DNA from: an uncultured Bacteroidales bacterium
GTDB taxonomy: Bacteria; Bacteroidota; Bacteroidia; Bacteroidales; UBA932
NCBI GenBank assembly: GCA_934667175.1
Contig: CAKULN010000011.1
Span: 12,646 to 76,645, forward strand
DNA: 64,000 nt
Direction of reading: 5' to 3'
Shown here: in pieces, positions 44,826 through 53,241 of the stretch
Position numbering within the stretch: position 1 is the stretch's first letter
How the letters are laid out: the number at the start of each line of letters is the position of its first letter
The notes under the pieces: generated by a model
Databases searched by the model: none
Told to the model about the DNA's origin: nothing
Seen by the model: only the letters and a program-made list of their open reading frames with translations
Program-made: the position numbers and the translations under genes

Positions 44826-44836
44826 GCTTCTATAGT

Positions 44837-44889
44837 AAAGGACACCGTCCGGTCACTGAGCTTGTCGAAGTGACCGGACGGTGTCCTTT
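44837..44889. terminator. REP element extended into a 21-bp perfect stem, prfA terminator
   Basis: Bases 44837-44857 pair without mismatch to 44869-44889 around an 11-base loop made of the REP core GAGCTTGTCGA. A/T tracts at both ends make it a terminator in either direction. Confidence 0.8.
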
Positions 44890-44911
44890 TATGGTTAAAA
44901 ACTATACTTAA

Positions 44912-44998
44912 TAGAGACCTCCTCCATTGGCCACAGCCACCGACGCTTCGCGCCCTGTCCGGGTAAAGGGTGGCTGTGGCCAATGGAGGAAGTCTCTA
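44912..44998. repeat. 30-bp inverted repeat with 27-base loop between convergent genes
   Basis: Bases 44912-44941 pair with 44969-44998 with one mismatch. The arms contain CCATTGGCCACAGCCACC, which is not a REP sequence. There is no T tract. It ends 14 bp before the nucleotidyltransferase stop codon, which reads from the other strand. Confidence 0.85.
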
Positions 44999-45011
44999 CG
45001 GTCGAATATAT

Positions 45012-45752
45012 CTATCCGGAGATTCCGTTGTACTGTTCGCAGACGGAGTGGTAACTTTCCAGATTGCCGATGTCGAAACGGTGTCCAGGCATCTCCATGG
45101 CGTGGACAGGTACTTGTGTCGCAAGCCACGCGATGTAGCTGCCAGGGGCGTCCGTGCCACAACCGGCGGCGATGCCATCAGGAATTCTGGCCGCATCCTT
45201 TCTGGTATAGTAGTAAAAAGGAGGGCAGCACCAATGTGATCGTGGTTCGGCAGGCTTCTCCTGCATTCCCAGGATCAGATCCTTGTCGTTGACTTCAAGC
45301 ACACCGCATTTGCGCAGCCTGTCCTCGGACGGCTCGTAGAAGCGCATGACGCAGGAAGTCCCTTTTGCACGGGAATATTCAATGAACCTTACCAAGCTGA
45401 AATCCAGTACATTGTCTCCGGCGATGACGAGCATGTCATCATCAAGTCCAAGGCTGTCGATGGCGAACTGGATGTCCCTCACTGCTCCCAAACGTGTCTC
45501 GTTCGTGGATGTGCCATCGTCCACCACCGTGATCTTGTCCTCGGTGCGACCGGCAGCCCATTCGGAGAAATGCCCGGCGAACTTGTGATTTGAGATGACA
45601 ACATATTCATCAACGGCTCCGGAAGTCTTGATGTCGTCGATCAGCCAGTCGAGGATGGCCTTGTCACGGACTTTCAGCAGCGGTTTAGGAAAATTCTCCG
45701 TCAGCGGATACAGCCTGGTGGCGTAGCCGGCGGCCAAAATCAAACATTTCAT
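45012..45752 (-). CDS. Sugar-1-phosphate nucleotidyltransferase
   Basis: This 246-residue enzyme joins a sugar 1-phosphate to a nucleotide, giving an NDP-sugar. The N-terminal signature LILAAGYATRLYPLTENFPKPLL is the NTP-binding G-x-G-T-R-L...K loop with Gly-Tyr-Ala in place of the usual Gly-x-Gly, and the metal-binding Asp is in VIAGDNVLDF. The ATG at 45752 overlaps the stop of the preceding kinase gene, so the two are coupled. That pairing suggests it uses the kinase product, such as a uronic acid or galactose 1-phosphate. It is short, without the acyltransferase half of GlmU. Confidence 0.88.
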   Translation of the reverse strand: MKCLILAAGYATRLYPLTENFPKPLLKVRDKAILDWLIDDIKTSGAVDEYVVISNHKFAGHFSEWAAGRTEDKITVVDDGTSTNETRLGAVRDIQFAIDSLGLDDDMLVIAGDNVLDFSLVRFIEYSRAKGTSCVMRFYEPSEDRLRKCGVLEVNDKDLILGMQEKPAEPRSHWCCPPFYYYTRKDAARIPDGIAAGCGTDAPGSYIAWLATQVPVHAMEMPGHRFDIGNLESYHSVCEQYNGISG

Positions 45753-46921
45753 ATCTTCACCCCGTCCGCGCTGTGACAGATGCATGCGGAGTAGTGCCCC
45801 TTAAGCTCCGGGAACGCCGCAAGGTATTCTGTCTCAACTTTGTTGAATATGCTTTCCCTGTATGCCGGGTCGATGATAGCCATGCAGCAGCCCTTGAATC
45901 CGGCTCCACTGAAACGTCCGCCGTAGATACCATCGGTCCGGGTCATGATCTCGTAGATCTTCTTCAGTTCCGGTGACCCTGTCTCCCATTTCTCGATAGA
46001 GGAACGTCCGCTCTCGAAACTGAGACGACCGAACTCTTGAAGGTCTCCCTGCCTCCAGGCCTCTGCGCCGCGCTGTACACGGTCATATTCACTGAACCAG
46101 TGCTCGGCGCGTCGGCGCCATGTCTCTGGCAGACGGTCTGAGAACTTTTGGAAAACCTCGACCGGGACATCACGCAGATTCGTCTCGCCGAACTTGCCGT
46201 ACTCCATCCCGGCGTATGCCTTGAGGGCATAGGCGGCGCTGCGGCACTCGTCAACCCTCATGTTGAACTTGCTCCCCGCGAGGGTGCGCTCCACACCGCT
46301 GAAGAAAATGGCTATCTCATAAGGCTTCATCGCCGGAGATGTCGGGATGAGCTCGTAGCTGTCATCTTTGGTGTCAAGGTAGAGCAGATGATCTTTTTTC
46401 GAGTACACCTCGCAGCTTTGGTCCAGCTTTCCGCATGACACTCCGACGTAGTCGTTCTCGGCCGCCATCTCGGTCTTGATCAACTCGACATCCGAGAGAT
46501 GGATCCCGTTGACTGTGCACAGGGCTTTCAGGAAAGCGATGGTCACGGCCGCGGAGGAGGAGAGTCCGCCGATAGGCAGCGATCCCTCTATCACACCGCT
46601 GAGACCCACCCGTAGCGGGTATTTCGCACCCAGTTTGAGTGTGGCTCCACGAAGATAGTCAGCCCAGTCACCTTGCTTGGTCTCCGGTACTGAACTGACA
46701 TGCCATTGAGCGCGTTTTGAGAACTGTAACGAGGAAAACTCGATGACTCCGTTCTGCTTGGGAGCGAAGGCGATGTGGATTCCTTTGTCGATGGCAAGTC
46801 CGGTCACTTTCCCGAGCTGGTGGTCTGAGTGGGCTCCCAAAGGACAGACACGGTAGGGACAGAACGAGAGCCCTTCCGGCTCCCGTCTGTACGTTTCCCT
46901 GAATTTCTGTTCACAAGTCAT
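45749..46921 (-). CDS. GHMP sugar kinase, resembling galacturonokinase/galactokinase
   Basis: This 390-residue GHMP kinase phosphorylates a sugar at C1. Motif 1 is CPYRVCPLGAHSDHQLG, the ATP loop is GGLSSSAAVTIAF, and the third motif is GRFSGAGFKGCCMA. From memory the motifs, including PLGAHxDHQ, AEHWFSE and SGAGFxGCC, are closer to plant galacturonokinase than to E. coli GalK, which has RVNLIGEHTDYN. It lies between pgi and the nucleotidyltransferase and overlaps the latter. I use ATG 46921; a GTG six bases upstream overlaps the pgi stop. The substrate is inference; GalK remains possible. Confidence 0.8.
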   Translation of the reverse strand: MTCEQKFRETYRREPEGLSFCPYRVCPLGAHSDHQLGKVTGLAIDKGIHIAFAPKQNGVIEFSSLQFSKRAQWHVSSVPETKQGDWADYLRGATLKLGAKYPLRVGLSGVIEGSLPIGGLSSSAAVTIAFLKALCTVNGIHLSDVELIKTEMAAENDYVGVSCGKLDQSCEVYSKKDHLLYLDTKDDSYELIPTSPAMKPYEIAIFFSGVERTLAGSKFNMRVDECRSAAYALKAYAGMEYGKFGETNLRDVPVEVFQKFSDRLPETWRRRAEHWFSEYDRVQRGAEAWRQGDLQEFGRLSFESGRSSIEKWETGSPELKKIYEIMTRTDGIYGGRFSGAGFKGCCMAIIDPAYRESIFNKVETEYLAAFPELKGHYSACICHSADGVKI

Positions 46922-46926
46922 AAGCA

Positions 46927-48261
46927 CTAAAGTCTAGCTTGGAGAGCCTTGCCCTGCTCCTCGTAGCCTGGCTTGCCGAGGAGGGCGAACATGTTCTTCT
47001 TGTAGGCTTCAACACCCGGTTGGTTGAACGGATTCACACCGAGAACATAGGCGCTGACTCCGCAGGCATATTCAAAGAAATAGAACAGGCCACCGAGGTT
47101 GAAGGCGTTGATTTTCTCGATAGAGACTTCCAGCTGAGGGACTCCGCCGTCGATGTGGGCGAGTTTTGTGCCGAGCCGCGCCATCGCGTTGCAGTGCTCC
47201 ACATGCTGGCCGGCTAGATAGTTGAGCTGGTCGAGGTTCTGCTCGTCAGTGCCGATGACAACCTCACGGTTGCTCTTTTCGATGTTGACGACAGTCTCGA
47301 AGACGATCCTGTCACCGTCCTGAATGAACTGTCCCATGGAGTGAAGGTCTGTCGTGAAATTGACAGAGGCCGGGAATATTCCCTTGAGGTCCTTGCCTTC
47401 AGACTCGCCGTAGAGCTGCTTCCACCATTCTCCAAGGTATTGGAACTTAGGGTTGTAGGCGACCAGAATCTCGACTTTCTTACCAAGTTTTGAATAGAGC
47501 AGGTTCCTCATCGCGGCGTACTGGACCGCAGGGTTCTCCTCGCTCTTCACCGCAAGGACTTTCTCCATCTCGACAGCGCCCGCTATCATCTCACGCACGT
47601 CAAAACCAGCGAGGACGATAGGCAGAAGACCTACCGGAGTAAGCACTGAGAAACGGCCTCCGACATTGTCTGGAACGACGAATGTCTTGTACCCTTCCTG
47701 TGTGGAGAGTGTCTTGAGGGCTCCCTTGTGTGCGTCTGTGATGGCGACGATCCTCTCGGAAGCGTCAGAGTAGTTCTTCTCTATGTGTTCCTTGACGATC
47801 CTGAACGCGACGGCCGGCTCTGTGGTGGTGCCTGACTTGGAGATCACGACCGTGGCAACATTCCTCTCGGCCACGAGATCCATCAGCTCGGCAAGATATT
47901 CCTCAGAGAGGTTGTTGCCTGCGAAGACAACCTCCGGAGCCTCTTTCGCGCCGCCAAGCTGCTTGGCGAAATTGTGGGAAAGTGCCTCGATGGCGCAGCG
48001 GGCTCCAAGGTAGGAACCGCCGATGCCGATCACTACGACCAGATTCACGCCCTTGGCCTTCCAGCTGTCCCGTACAGCCTCGCATTCGGCGATTAGGGCT
48101 TCCGGTGTCTGGGAAGGCAGATGCTTCCAGCCGAGGAAGTCATTGCCCGCGCCGGTCTCGCTGTCGAGCACGTCGAAAGCGGCCAGCGCCTTTTCAACAT
48201 ATTCCTTGTAATCCGCGTCCTTGACGAAGGAGGAGCATCCTCCCAAATTGACTTTGACCAT
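46927..48261 (-). CDS. pgi: Glucose-6-phosphate isomerase
   Basis: This 444-residue glycolytic enzyme converts glucose 6-phosphate and fructose 6-phosphate. Signatures are VVIGIGGSYLGARCAIEAL, VISKSGTTTEPAVAFR, and the later QLYGESEGKD with the catalytic Glu. It has the short bacterial type length. The open frame starts with a TTG three codons before the ATG I chose. It leads the pgi-kinase-nucleotidyltransferase operon, with no gap to the kinase. A minus-strand TATTTTTG box (48327-48320) lies 58 bp upstream. Confidence 0.95.
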   Translation of the reverse strand: MVKVNLGGCSSFVKDADYKEYVEKALAAFDVLDSETGAGNDFLGWKHLPSQTPEALIAECEAVRDSWKAKGVNLVVVIGIGGSYLGARCAIEALSHNFAKQLGGAKEAPEVVFAGNNLSEEYLAELMDLVAERNVATVVISKSGTTTEPAVAFRIVKEHIEKNYSDASERIVAITDAHKGALKTLSTQEGYKTFVVPDNVGGRFSVLTPVGLLPIVLAGFDVREMIAGAVEMEKVLAVKSEENPAVQYAAMRNLLYSKLGKKVEILVAYNPKFQYLGEWWKQLYGESEGKDLKGIFPASVNFTTDLHSMGQFIQDGDRIVFETVVNIEKSNREVVIGTDEQNLDQLNYLAGQHVEHCNAMARLGTKLAHIDGGVPQLEVSIEKINAFNLGGLFYFFEYACGVSAYVLGVNPFNQPGVEAYKKNMFALLGKPGYEEQGKALQARL

Positions 48262-48319
48262 ATTGTTCAAATATTAAAGGTATATCGTTTATGTTTATAG
48301 TTCATTGCGTGCCAACCCA

Positions 48320-48327
48320 CAAAAATA
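48320..48327 (-). promoter_or_regulatory. -7 box (TATTTTTG) for pgi
   Basis: Perfect TAnnTTTG on the minus strand in the gap shared with the M20 peptidase gene; no clear -33. Confidence 0.4.
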
Positions 48328-48427
48328 GCCATTTTCCTTAAATAATCCGCAATTATTCTTTGAATATGGAGGAATATGGACGCATGAATATGGACGCTCA
48401 CTAAAATCACTAAAATGAATCAATGCC

Positions 48428-48458
48428 TTGAAATTACGGTTGGTTTTGGCTATTTTTG
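48428..48458 (+). promoter_or_regulatory. Bacteroidota promoter for the M20 peptidase
   Basis: TTG at 48428-48430, 20 bp, then TATTTTTG at 48451-48458, 24 bp before the ATG. Confidence 0.65.
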
Positions 48459-48482
48459 TGAAATGCAAATTAACGCAATAGG

Positions 48483-49847
48483 ATGAAGGAATATATTCAA
48501 GAAAACAAGGAGCGGTTCTTTGAGGAACTGTTCTCCCTCCTGCGGATTCCGTCGATCAGCGCGAAGCAGGACCACAGGAAAGACATGGAACGTTGCGCCG
48601 AGAGGCTGAGGGAACTACTGTTGGAGGCAGGTGCTGATGAGGCGGGCGTATATCCGAGCAAGGGTAATCCGGTGGTGTTCGGCAAGAAGATCGTGAACCC
48701 GGAGTGGAAGACCGTGATGATCTACGGGCACTACGACGTGCAGCCGCCGGAGCCGCTTGAGAAATGGCACACTGATCCGTTCGAGCCAGTCATCAAGCAG
48801 GATCCTACCGGTCAGGAGGCGATCTATGCCCGTGGAGCCAACGATGACAAGGGGCAGCTCTTCATGCACATCAAGGCTTTTGAATATCTTCTCCGCAGCG
48901 GCAAACTGCGTCACAACGTGAAGTTCATCTTCGAGGGAGAGGAGGAGATCGGCAGTCCGTCCCTCCCGGCTTGGGTCAAGGAACATAAGAAATGGCTTGG
49001 GGCCGATGTGATTCTGGTGTCGGACACTACGATGATTTCCGACAAGGTGCCTTCCATCAACTGCGGAATGAGGGGGTTGGCCTATTTGGAGGTGACCCTG
49101 ACAGGGCCTGACAAGGATCTGCATTCGGGACATTACGGAGGCACTGTCGCAAATCCTATCCAGACACTGTGCGACTTGATCTCCGGGCTGATCGACAAGG
49201 ACGGTCGTGTCACTGTCCCTGGATTCTATGATGATGTCGTGGAACTTTCAAAGAAAGACCGTGCCCAACTTGCCAGGGCTCCGTTTGACCTTAAGGAGTT
49301 CGAGGAGTCGGTGGGAGTCAGGGCCCTGCGTGGCGAGAAAGGCTACACCCCGCTTGAGAGGATAGGCATCAGGCCTTGTCTGGATGTGTGCGGGATCTGG
49401 GGCGGGTACACCGGAGAGGGTGCCAAGACGGTGCTCCCGTCCGTGGCCCACGCCAAGATCTCGATGCGTCTCGTTCCGAATCAGGAGAGCGCCAAGATCA
49501 CGAGGATATTCAAGAAGCATCTTGAGAAGATCGCTCCGAAATATTGCCGCATAGAGGTCAAGCCGTGCGAAGGTGGGGAAGGGTTCCTTATTCCGATCTC
49601 GTCACCGGCGTTCCAGGCTGCCTCGAAGGCTATGGAGGAGGTCTATGGCGTCAAACCTGTTCCGAGTCGTGGCGGCGGAAGCATCGCCGTGCTGGCTGAC
49701 ATGCAGAAGATTCTTGGCGTGGATCCGCTTCTGATGGGATTCGGCCTTGAAAGGGACACAATCCATTCTCCGAACGAGAGTTATCTGCTTCGGCAGTTCT
49801 TTGCGGGGATGGAATCCATCGCGAAGTTTTATGAATATTATGAATAG
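48483..49847 (+). CDS. M20-family metallo-dipeptidase
   Basis: This 454-residue zinc enzyme should split dipeptides in the cytoplasm. Ligands are seen in MIYGHYDVQPP (His), RGANDDKGQ (bridging Asp) and FEGEEEIGSPSL (catalytic and ligand Glu), with the last His in the C-terminal GLERDTIHSPNE. The dimerisation domain is in the middle (about residues 200-340). No signal peptide. The layout is that of the carnosinase/PepV-like branch rather than ArgE or DapE. It stands alone between REP-containing gaps. Confidence 0.92.
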   Translation: MKEYIQENKERFFEELFSLLRIPSISAKQDHRKDMERCAERLRELLLEAGADEAGVYPSKGNPVVFGKKIVNPEWKTVMIYGHYDVQPPEPLEKWHTDPFEPVIKQDPTGQEAIYARGANDDKGQLFMHIKAFEYLLRSGKLRHNVKFIFEGEEEIGSPSLPAWVKEHKKWLGADVILVSDTTMISDKVPSINCGMRGLAYLEVTLTGPDKDLHSGHYGGTVANPIQTLCDLISGLIDKDGRVTVPGFYDDVVELSKKDRAQLARAPFDLKEFEESVGVRALRGEKGYTPLERIGIRPCLDVCGIWGGYTGEGAKTVLPSVAHAKISMRLVPNQESAKITRIFKKHLEKIAPKYCRIEVKPCEGGEGFLIPISSPAFQAASKAMEEVYGVKPVPSRGGGSIAVLADMQKILGVDPLLMGFGLERDTIHSPNESYLLRQFFAGMESIAKFYEYYE

Positions 49848-50000
49848 AGGTCGCTTCGACAGGCTCAGCGACCGGAACCGTCAGGTCACTGAGCTTGCCG
49901 AAGTGACCTTTATATATTACGGAATATTCCGGTCGCTGAGCCTGCCGAAGCGACGAATAACAAACGAACAACTTCGGTCACTGAGCCTGTCGAAGTGACA
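49848..50000. repeat. Four REP elements between the peptidase and pyrF
   Basis: Stem classes alternate: GGTCGCT...AGCGACC, GGTCACT...AGTGACC, GGTCGCT, GGTCACT. The last two are separated by AATAACAAACGAA, and the same arrangement returns after pyrF (50875-50944). Confidence 0.85.
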
Positions 50001-50016
50001 TAATGAAACAACAAAA

Positions 50017-50820
50017 ATGACAACAGCAGAATTATATTCCCAAATCAAGAAAAAAGCCTCGATGCTCTGCGTCGGACTTGACACCGACGTCGCAAAGATT
50101 CCGGAGTGTGTGAAGGCCGGCAGGACGGTAGGCGAGGCCGTGTTGGAGTTCAACATGCGCATCATTGACGCCACCGCCCCGTATTGCGTCGCATTCAAGC
50201 CGAATCTCGCTTTCTATGAGTGCCTCGGAGTGGACGGTATGGCAATCCTCGACAAGACAGTCGAGCATATTCGTTCAAACCATCCGGAACAGTTCATCAT
50301 CGCGGACGCCAAGAGGGGAGACATCGGCAACACCGCCAGGATGTACGCCAAGTCCCTCTTCGAGACTTTTGATTTTGACGCCGTTACCCTTTCTCCTTAC
50401 ATGGGCAGCGAGACCGTCACCCCTTTCCTTGAATATCCCGGCCGCTATGCCATCGTGGTGGCTCTGTCCTCCAATCCGTCCTCAGTCGATTTCCAGACCG
50501 CAGAAAAGGGTGGAAAACCTCTTTATCAGGTTGTGATGGAAAAAATGATGGAGATCTCCACTCCGGAAAACATGATGTTCGTCGTTGGAGCGACGAAAGC
50601 TGACAAACTGAAGGAAATCAGGCGGTTCTGTCCGGACAATTTCTTTCTTGTCCCGGGTGTCGGGGCACAGGGTGGAAGCGCCGAGGAGGTGATTGCCAAC
50701 GGAGCCAACTCCAAAGGCGGTCTCCTGATCAACTCCTCCCGTGGAGTCCTCTACGCCTCTTCCGGCGAGGACTTCGCCCAGGCCGCCGCCGCTGTCGCCG
50801 CCCGCACGGCAGCCCTGTAA
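50017..50820 (+). CDS. pyrF: Orotidine 5'-phosphate decarboxylase (type 2)
   Basis: This 267-residue enzyme makes UMP in pyrimidine synthesis. The catalytic set is in IADAKRGDIGNTA (Asp-Lys-Asp). Length and the N-terminal LCVGLDTDVAKIPE match the longer type 2 PyrF found in Bacteroidota and mycobacteria. The C-terminal LVPGVGAQGG holds the phosphate. It is a single gene bracketed by near-identical REP pairs. Confidence 0.95.
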   Translation: MTTAELYSQIKKKASMLCVGLDTDVAKIPECVKAGRTVGEAVLEFNMRIIDATAPYCVAFKPNLAFYECLGVDGMAILDKTVEHIRSNHPEQFIIADAKRGDIGNTARMYAKSLFETFDFDAVTLSPYMGSETVTPFLEYPGRYAIVVALSSNPSSVDFQTAEKGGKPLYQVVMEKMMEISTPENMMFVVGATKADKLKEIRRFCPDNFFLVPGVGAQGGSAEEVIANGANSKGGLLINSSRGVLYASSGEDFAQAAAAVAARTAAL

Positions 50821-50828
50821 TAAACCTT

Positions 50829-50944
50829 CCGGTCACAGAGCCTGCCGAAGTGCCGCTTTAGAAACAATGATCTCCGGTCACTGAGCTTGCCGAAGTGACA
50901 AATAACAAACGAATGCTTCGGTCACTGAGCTTGTCGAAGTGACA
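50829..50944. repeat. Three REP elements after pyrF
   Basis: The last two reproduce the arrangement before pyrF, including the spacer AATAACAAACGAA. The remaining bases to 51180 hold the AraC gene's upstream region, with no clear promoter match. Confidence 0.8.
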
Positions 50945-51180
50945 ATAATCAGACATCCATTTAGGAATAGATGCCTGATTTATTGTCCAATAGACTTTAA
51001 ACATGCATTTGTGCAAATGTTATCAAACTTTATCTGATTTTTCAAATATTTTTAGCGGCAGAGAAAGAATCTGACTACCATTCTTACGGAAAGAAGTACC
51101 AAGATTACATTTCATTAGTGTCCGATGGTGGAAGTTGTCCAAGTTTTGCATAAATTGCGCTCCGAAAAGTCAGGAATGTT

Positions 51181-52077
51181 ATGGACGAGATTTACAGAAT
51201 AGAGACCATCGAACAGTACAACAACATGTACGGCTTCAAGACGATGCATCCGTTGGTGGCGTACGTGGAATTCGATGAGAGCAACAGCAAACTCATTACG
51301 GGACGGCACACAAACGGATTCTATTCACTGTTTCTGAAGGAGACCAAAGGCTGTGTCATCAACTATGGCAAGACCAAGTACGACTTTGACGGTCAGACGA
51401 TTGTCAGCATCGCACCGGATCAGGTCGTGGGCTACGGGTCCGTGGTCGGAGTGCCGAAGAGGGCCAAGGGCATCCTTTTCCACCCGGACTTCCTGCATGG
51501 AACGTCTCTGGAGCGCAAGATGAAGGACTACACTTTTTTCTCATACGCTTCCAACGAGGCCCTGCACCTTTCCGAGGACGAGCGCAAGATCATCACGGAC
51601 TGCATGGCGATAGTCGGAAAGGAACTTCAGAACCCGATCGACAGGCACACCAAAAGCCTCGTGACAACGAACATAGAACTGATCCTTGACTATTGTCTCC
51701 GTTTCTACGAAAGGCAGTTCGTCACAAGGCAGGACCTGAACCTCGGCGTAATCGCCAGGTTCGAGAATCTTGTCGATGAATATATCGCATCCGGCAAGAC
51801 CGAGACCGAGGGCCTTCCGACAGTCAAGTACTTTGCCGACAAGGTTTTCCTCTCTCCGAACTACTTCGGTGACATGGTAAAGGCCGAGACCGGCAAGACC
51901 GCTCAGGAATATATCTCCGTGCGCCTGTTCAATTACGCCAAGCGTCAGCTCGCCTCACCGGAACTTTCCGTCAAGGAAGTGGCCGCCTCGCTAGGCTTCC
52001 TCTATCCTCAGCACTTCGTGAGATTCTTCAAGAAACACTCCGGAATGACCCCGAGCGAGTACCGTCGGCAACAATAA
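51181..52077 (+). CDS. AraC-family transcriptional regulator
   Basis: This 298-residue regulator has an N-terminal cupin-like sensing domain and a C-terminal pair of helix-turn-helix motifs (about 195-298: FADKVFLSPNYFGDMVKAETGKTAQEYI and VKEVAASLGFLYPQHFVRFFKKHSGMTPSEYR). The second motif matches the AraC signature. It lies 15 bp before the CMD/cupin gene and most likely controls that gene and the flavodoxin. The inducer is unknown; redox or quinone stress would fit the targets. Confidence 0.9.
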   Translation: MDEIYRIETIEQYNNMYGFKTMHPLVAYVEFDESNSKLITGRHTNGFYSLFLKETKGCVINYGKTKYDFDGQTIVSIAPDQVVGYGSVVGVPKRAKGILFHPDFLHGTSLERKMKDYTFFSYASNEALHLSEDERKIITDCMAIVGKELQNPIDRHTKSLVTTNIELILDYCLRFYERQFVTRQDLNLGVIARFENLVDEYIASGKTETEGLPTVKYFADKVFLSPNYFGDMVKAETGKTAQEYISVRLFNYAKRQLASPELSVKEVAASLGFLYPQHFVRFFKKHSGMTPSEYRRQQ

Positions 52078-52092
52078 TAAAAGAAAAAGTGT

Positions 52093-53223
52093 ATGAAACT
52101 CAAGACTTTTGCCTTGATATTCACAGGCATTCTAATGACAAGCGTTAATCTTATGGCACAGAACGAAACATTGAGCGAAAGGCAGCAGGGCATAGTGGCC
52201 ATAGCTGCCAACGAGGCACGCGGTGACCTTGCCGGCCTGGCCTCATGCATAGGGTGTGGCCTTGACAACGGCCTTACTGTCAATCAGGTGAAGGAAATTC
52301 TCTCTCACTTGTACGCCTACACTGGATTCCCGCGCTCTCTGAACGGGCTGGGAACTCTCCAGAAAGTCTTGGATCAGAGGGCCGCTGACGGAAAACATAC
52401 CGAGGTCGGACCGGAGGCATCTCCGATTCCGGAGGATTTCGATGCTCTCAAGGTCGGAACCGAGGTTCAGTCCCGGTTGAGTGGCAAGCCTTTCAACTAC
52501 ACTTTCTGTCCGGCGGAGGATTACTACCTCAAGGCTCACCTCTTCGGTGACATATTCGCAAGAGATGTCCTGACTTGGGCTGAAAGGGAGTTGGCGACAA
52601 TCAGCGCGCTGGCCTCGATCGAGGGCTTGGCCCCGCAGCTTGGCTCGCACGTCGCTGGCTCAAGGAATATGGGCCTGAAGGATGACGAGATCCACGCCAT
52701 TCCTGCCGTCCTGGCGGAGAAAGTCGGGGCGGAAGAAGCTTACAGGGCCTCGCAGGCTATCGCGAAGGTGTTTGGTGAGGAGTTTTCCCAAATGCCGCCG
52801 ATTGGCGACACGGATTTTCCTAAAGGGCAGCCTAACAGCGCTTATGCCAAGTACTTCATAGGCAATAGCTATCTGGCTCCTTTGAAGCCGGTGAACCTGA
52901 CAGAAGGCGAGTCCACGGTTCTGCCTATGTCCAACGTTACGTTTGAGCCAGGCTGCCGCAACAATTGGCATATTCATCACGGGGCTAGACAGGTTCTGAT
53001 CTGCGTCAGCGGTGAAGGTTGGTACCAGGAATGGGGCAAGCCGGCCATCAAATTGAAAGCCGGGGATGTGGTGGACATTCCGGAAGGTGTGAAACATTGG
53101 CACGGAGCCACCAAGGACAGTTGGTTCCAGCACATCGCCACTCACGTCGCCACTGGCGGAGCGACCAGCAACGAATGGCTTGAGCCTGTGACTGATGAGC
53201 AATATGCCGCTTGTGAGAAATAA
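52093..53223 (+). CDS. Exported carboxymuconolactone-decarboxylase/cupin fusion
   Basis: This 376-residue protein has a signal peptide (MKLKTFALIFTGILMTSVNLMA), two CMD-like alpha-helical domains (about 25-110 and 140-230) and a C-terminal cupin (about 280-350) with the metal motif NWHIHHGARQVLI and VVDIPEGVKHWHG. The first CMD domain has CIGCG, not the CxxH redox pair of AhpD. The second has no Cys pair. Proteins like this are common beside AraC regulators and flavodoxins, but their chemistry is not established. A role in quinone or lactone chemistry in the periplasm is speculation. Confidence 0.85.
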   Translation: MKLKTFALIFTGILMTSVNLMAQNETLSERQQGIVAIAANEARGDLAGLASCIGCGLDNGLTVNQVKEILSHLYAYTGFPRSLNGLGTLQKVLDQRAADGKHTEVGPEASPIPEDFDALKVGTEVQSRLSGKPFNYTFCPAEDYYLKAHLFGDIFARDVLTWAERELATISALASIEGLAPQLGSHVAGSRNMGLKDDEIHAIPAVLAEKVGAEEAYRASQAIAKVFGEEFSQMPPIGDTDFPKGQPNSAYAKYFIGNSYLAPLKPVNLTEGESTVLPMSNVTFEPGCRNNWHIHHGARQVLICVSGEGWYQEWGKPAIKLKAGDVVDIPEGVKHWHGATKDSWFQHIATHVATGGATSNEWLEPVTDEQYAACEK

Positions 53224-53241
53224 TCAAAAACAGATAGAATC

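Noticed and set aside
46922..46927. GTG start for the sugar kinase overlapping the pgi stop
   Set aside because: An ATG lies two codons downstream. The GTG is possible through coupling, but the evidence does not favour it.
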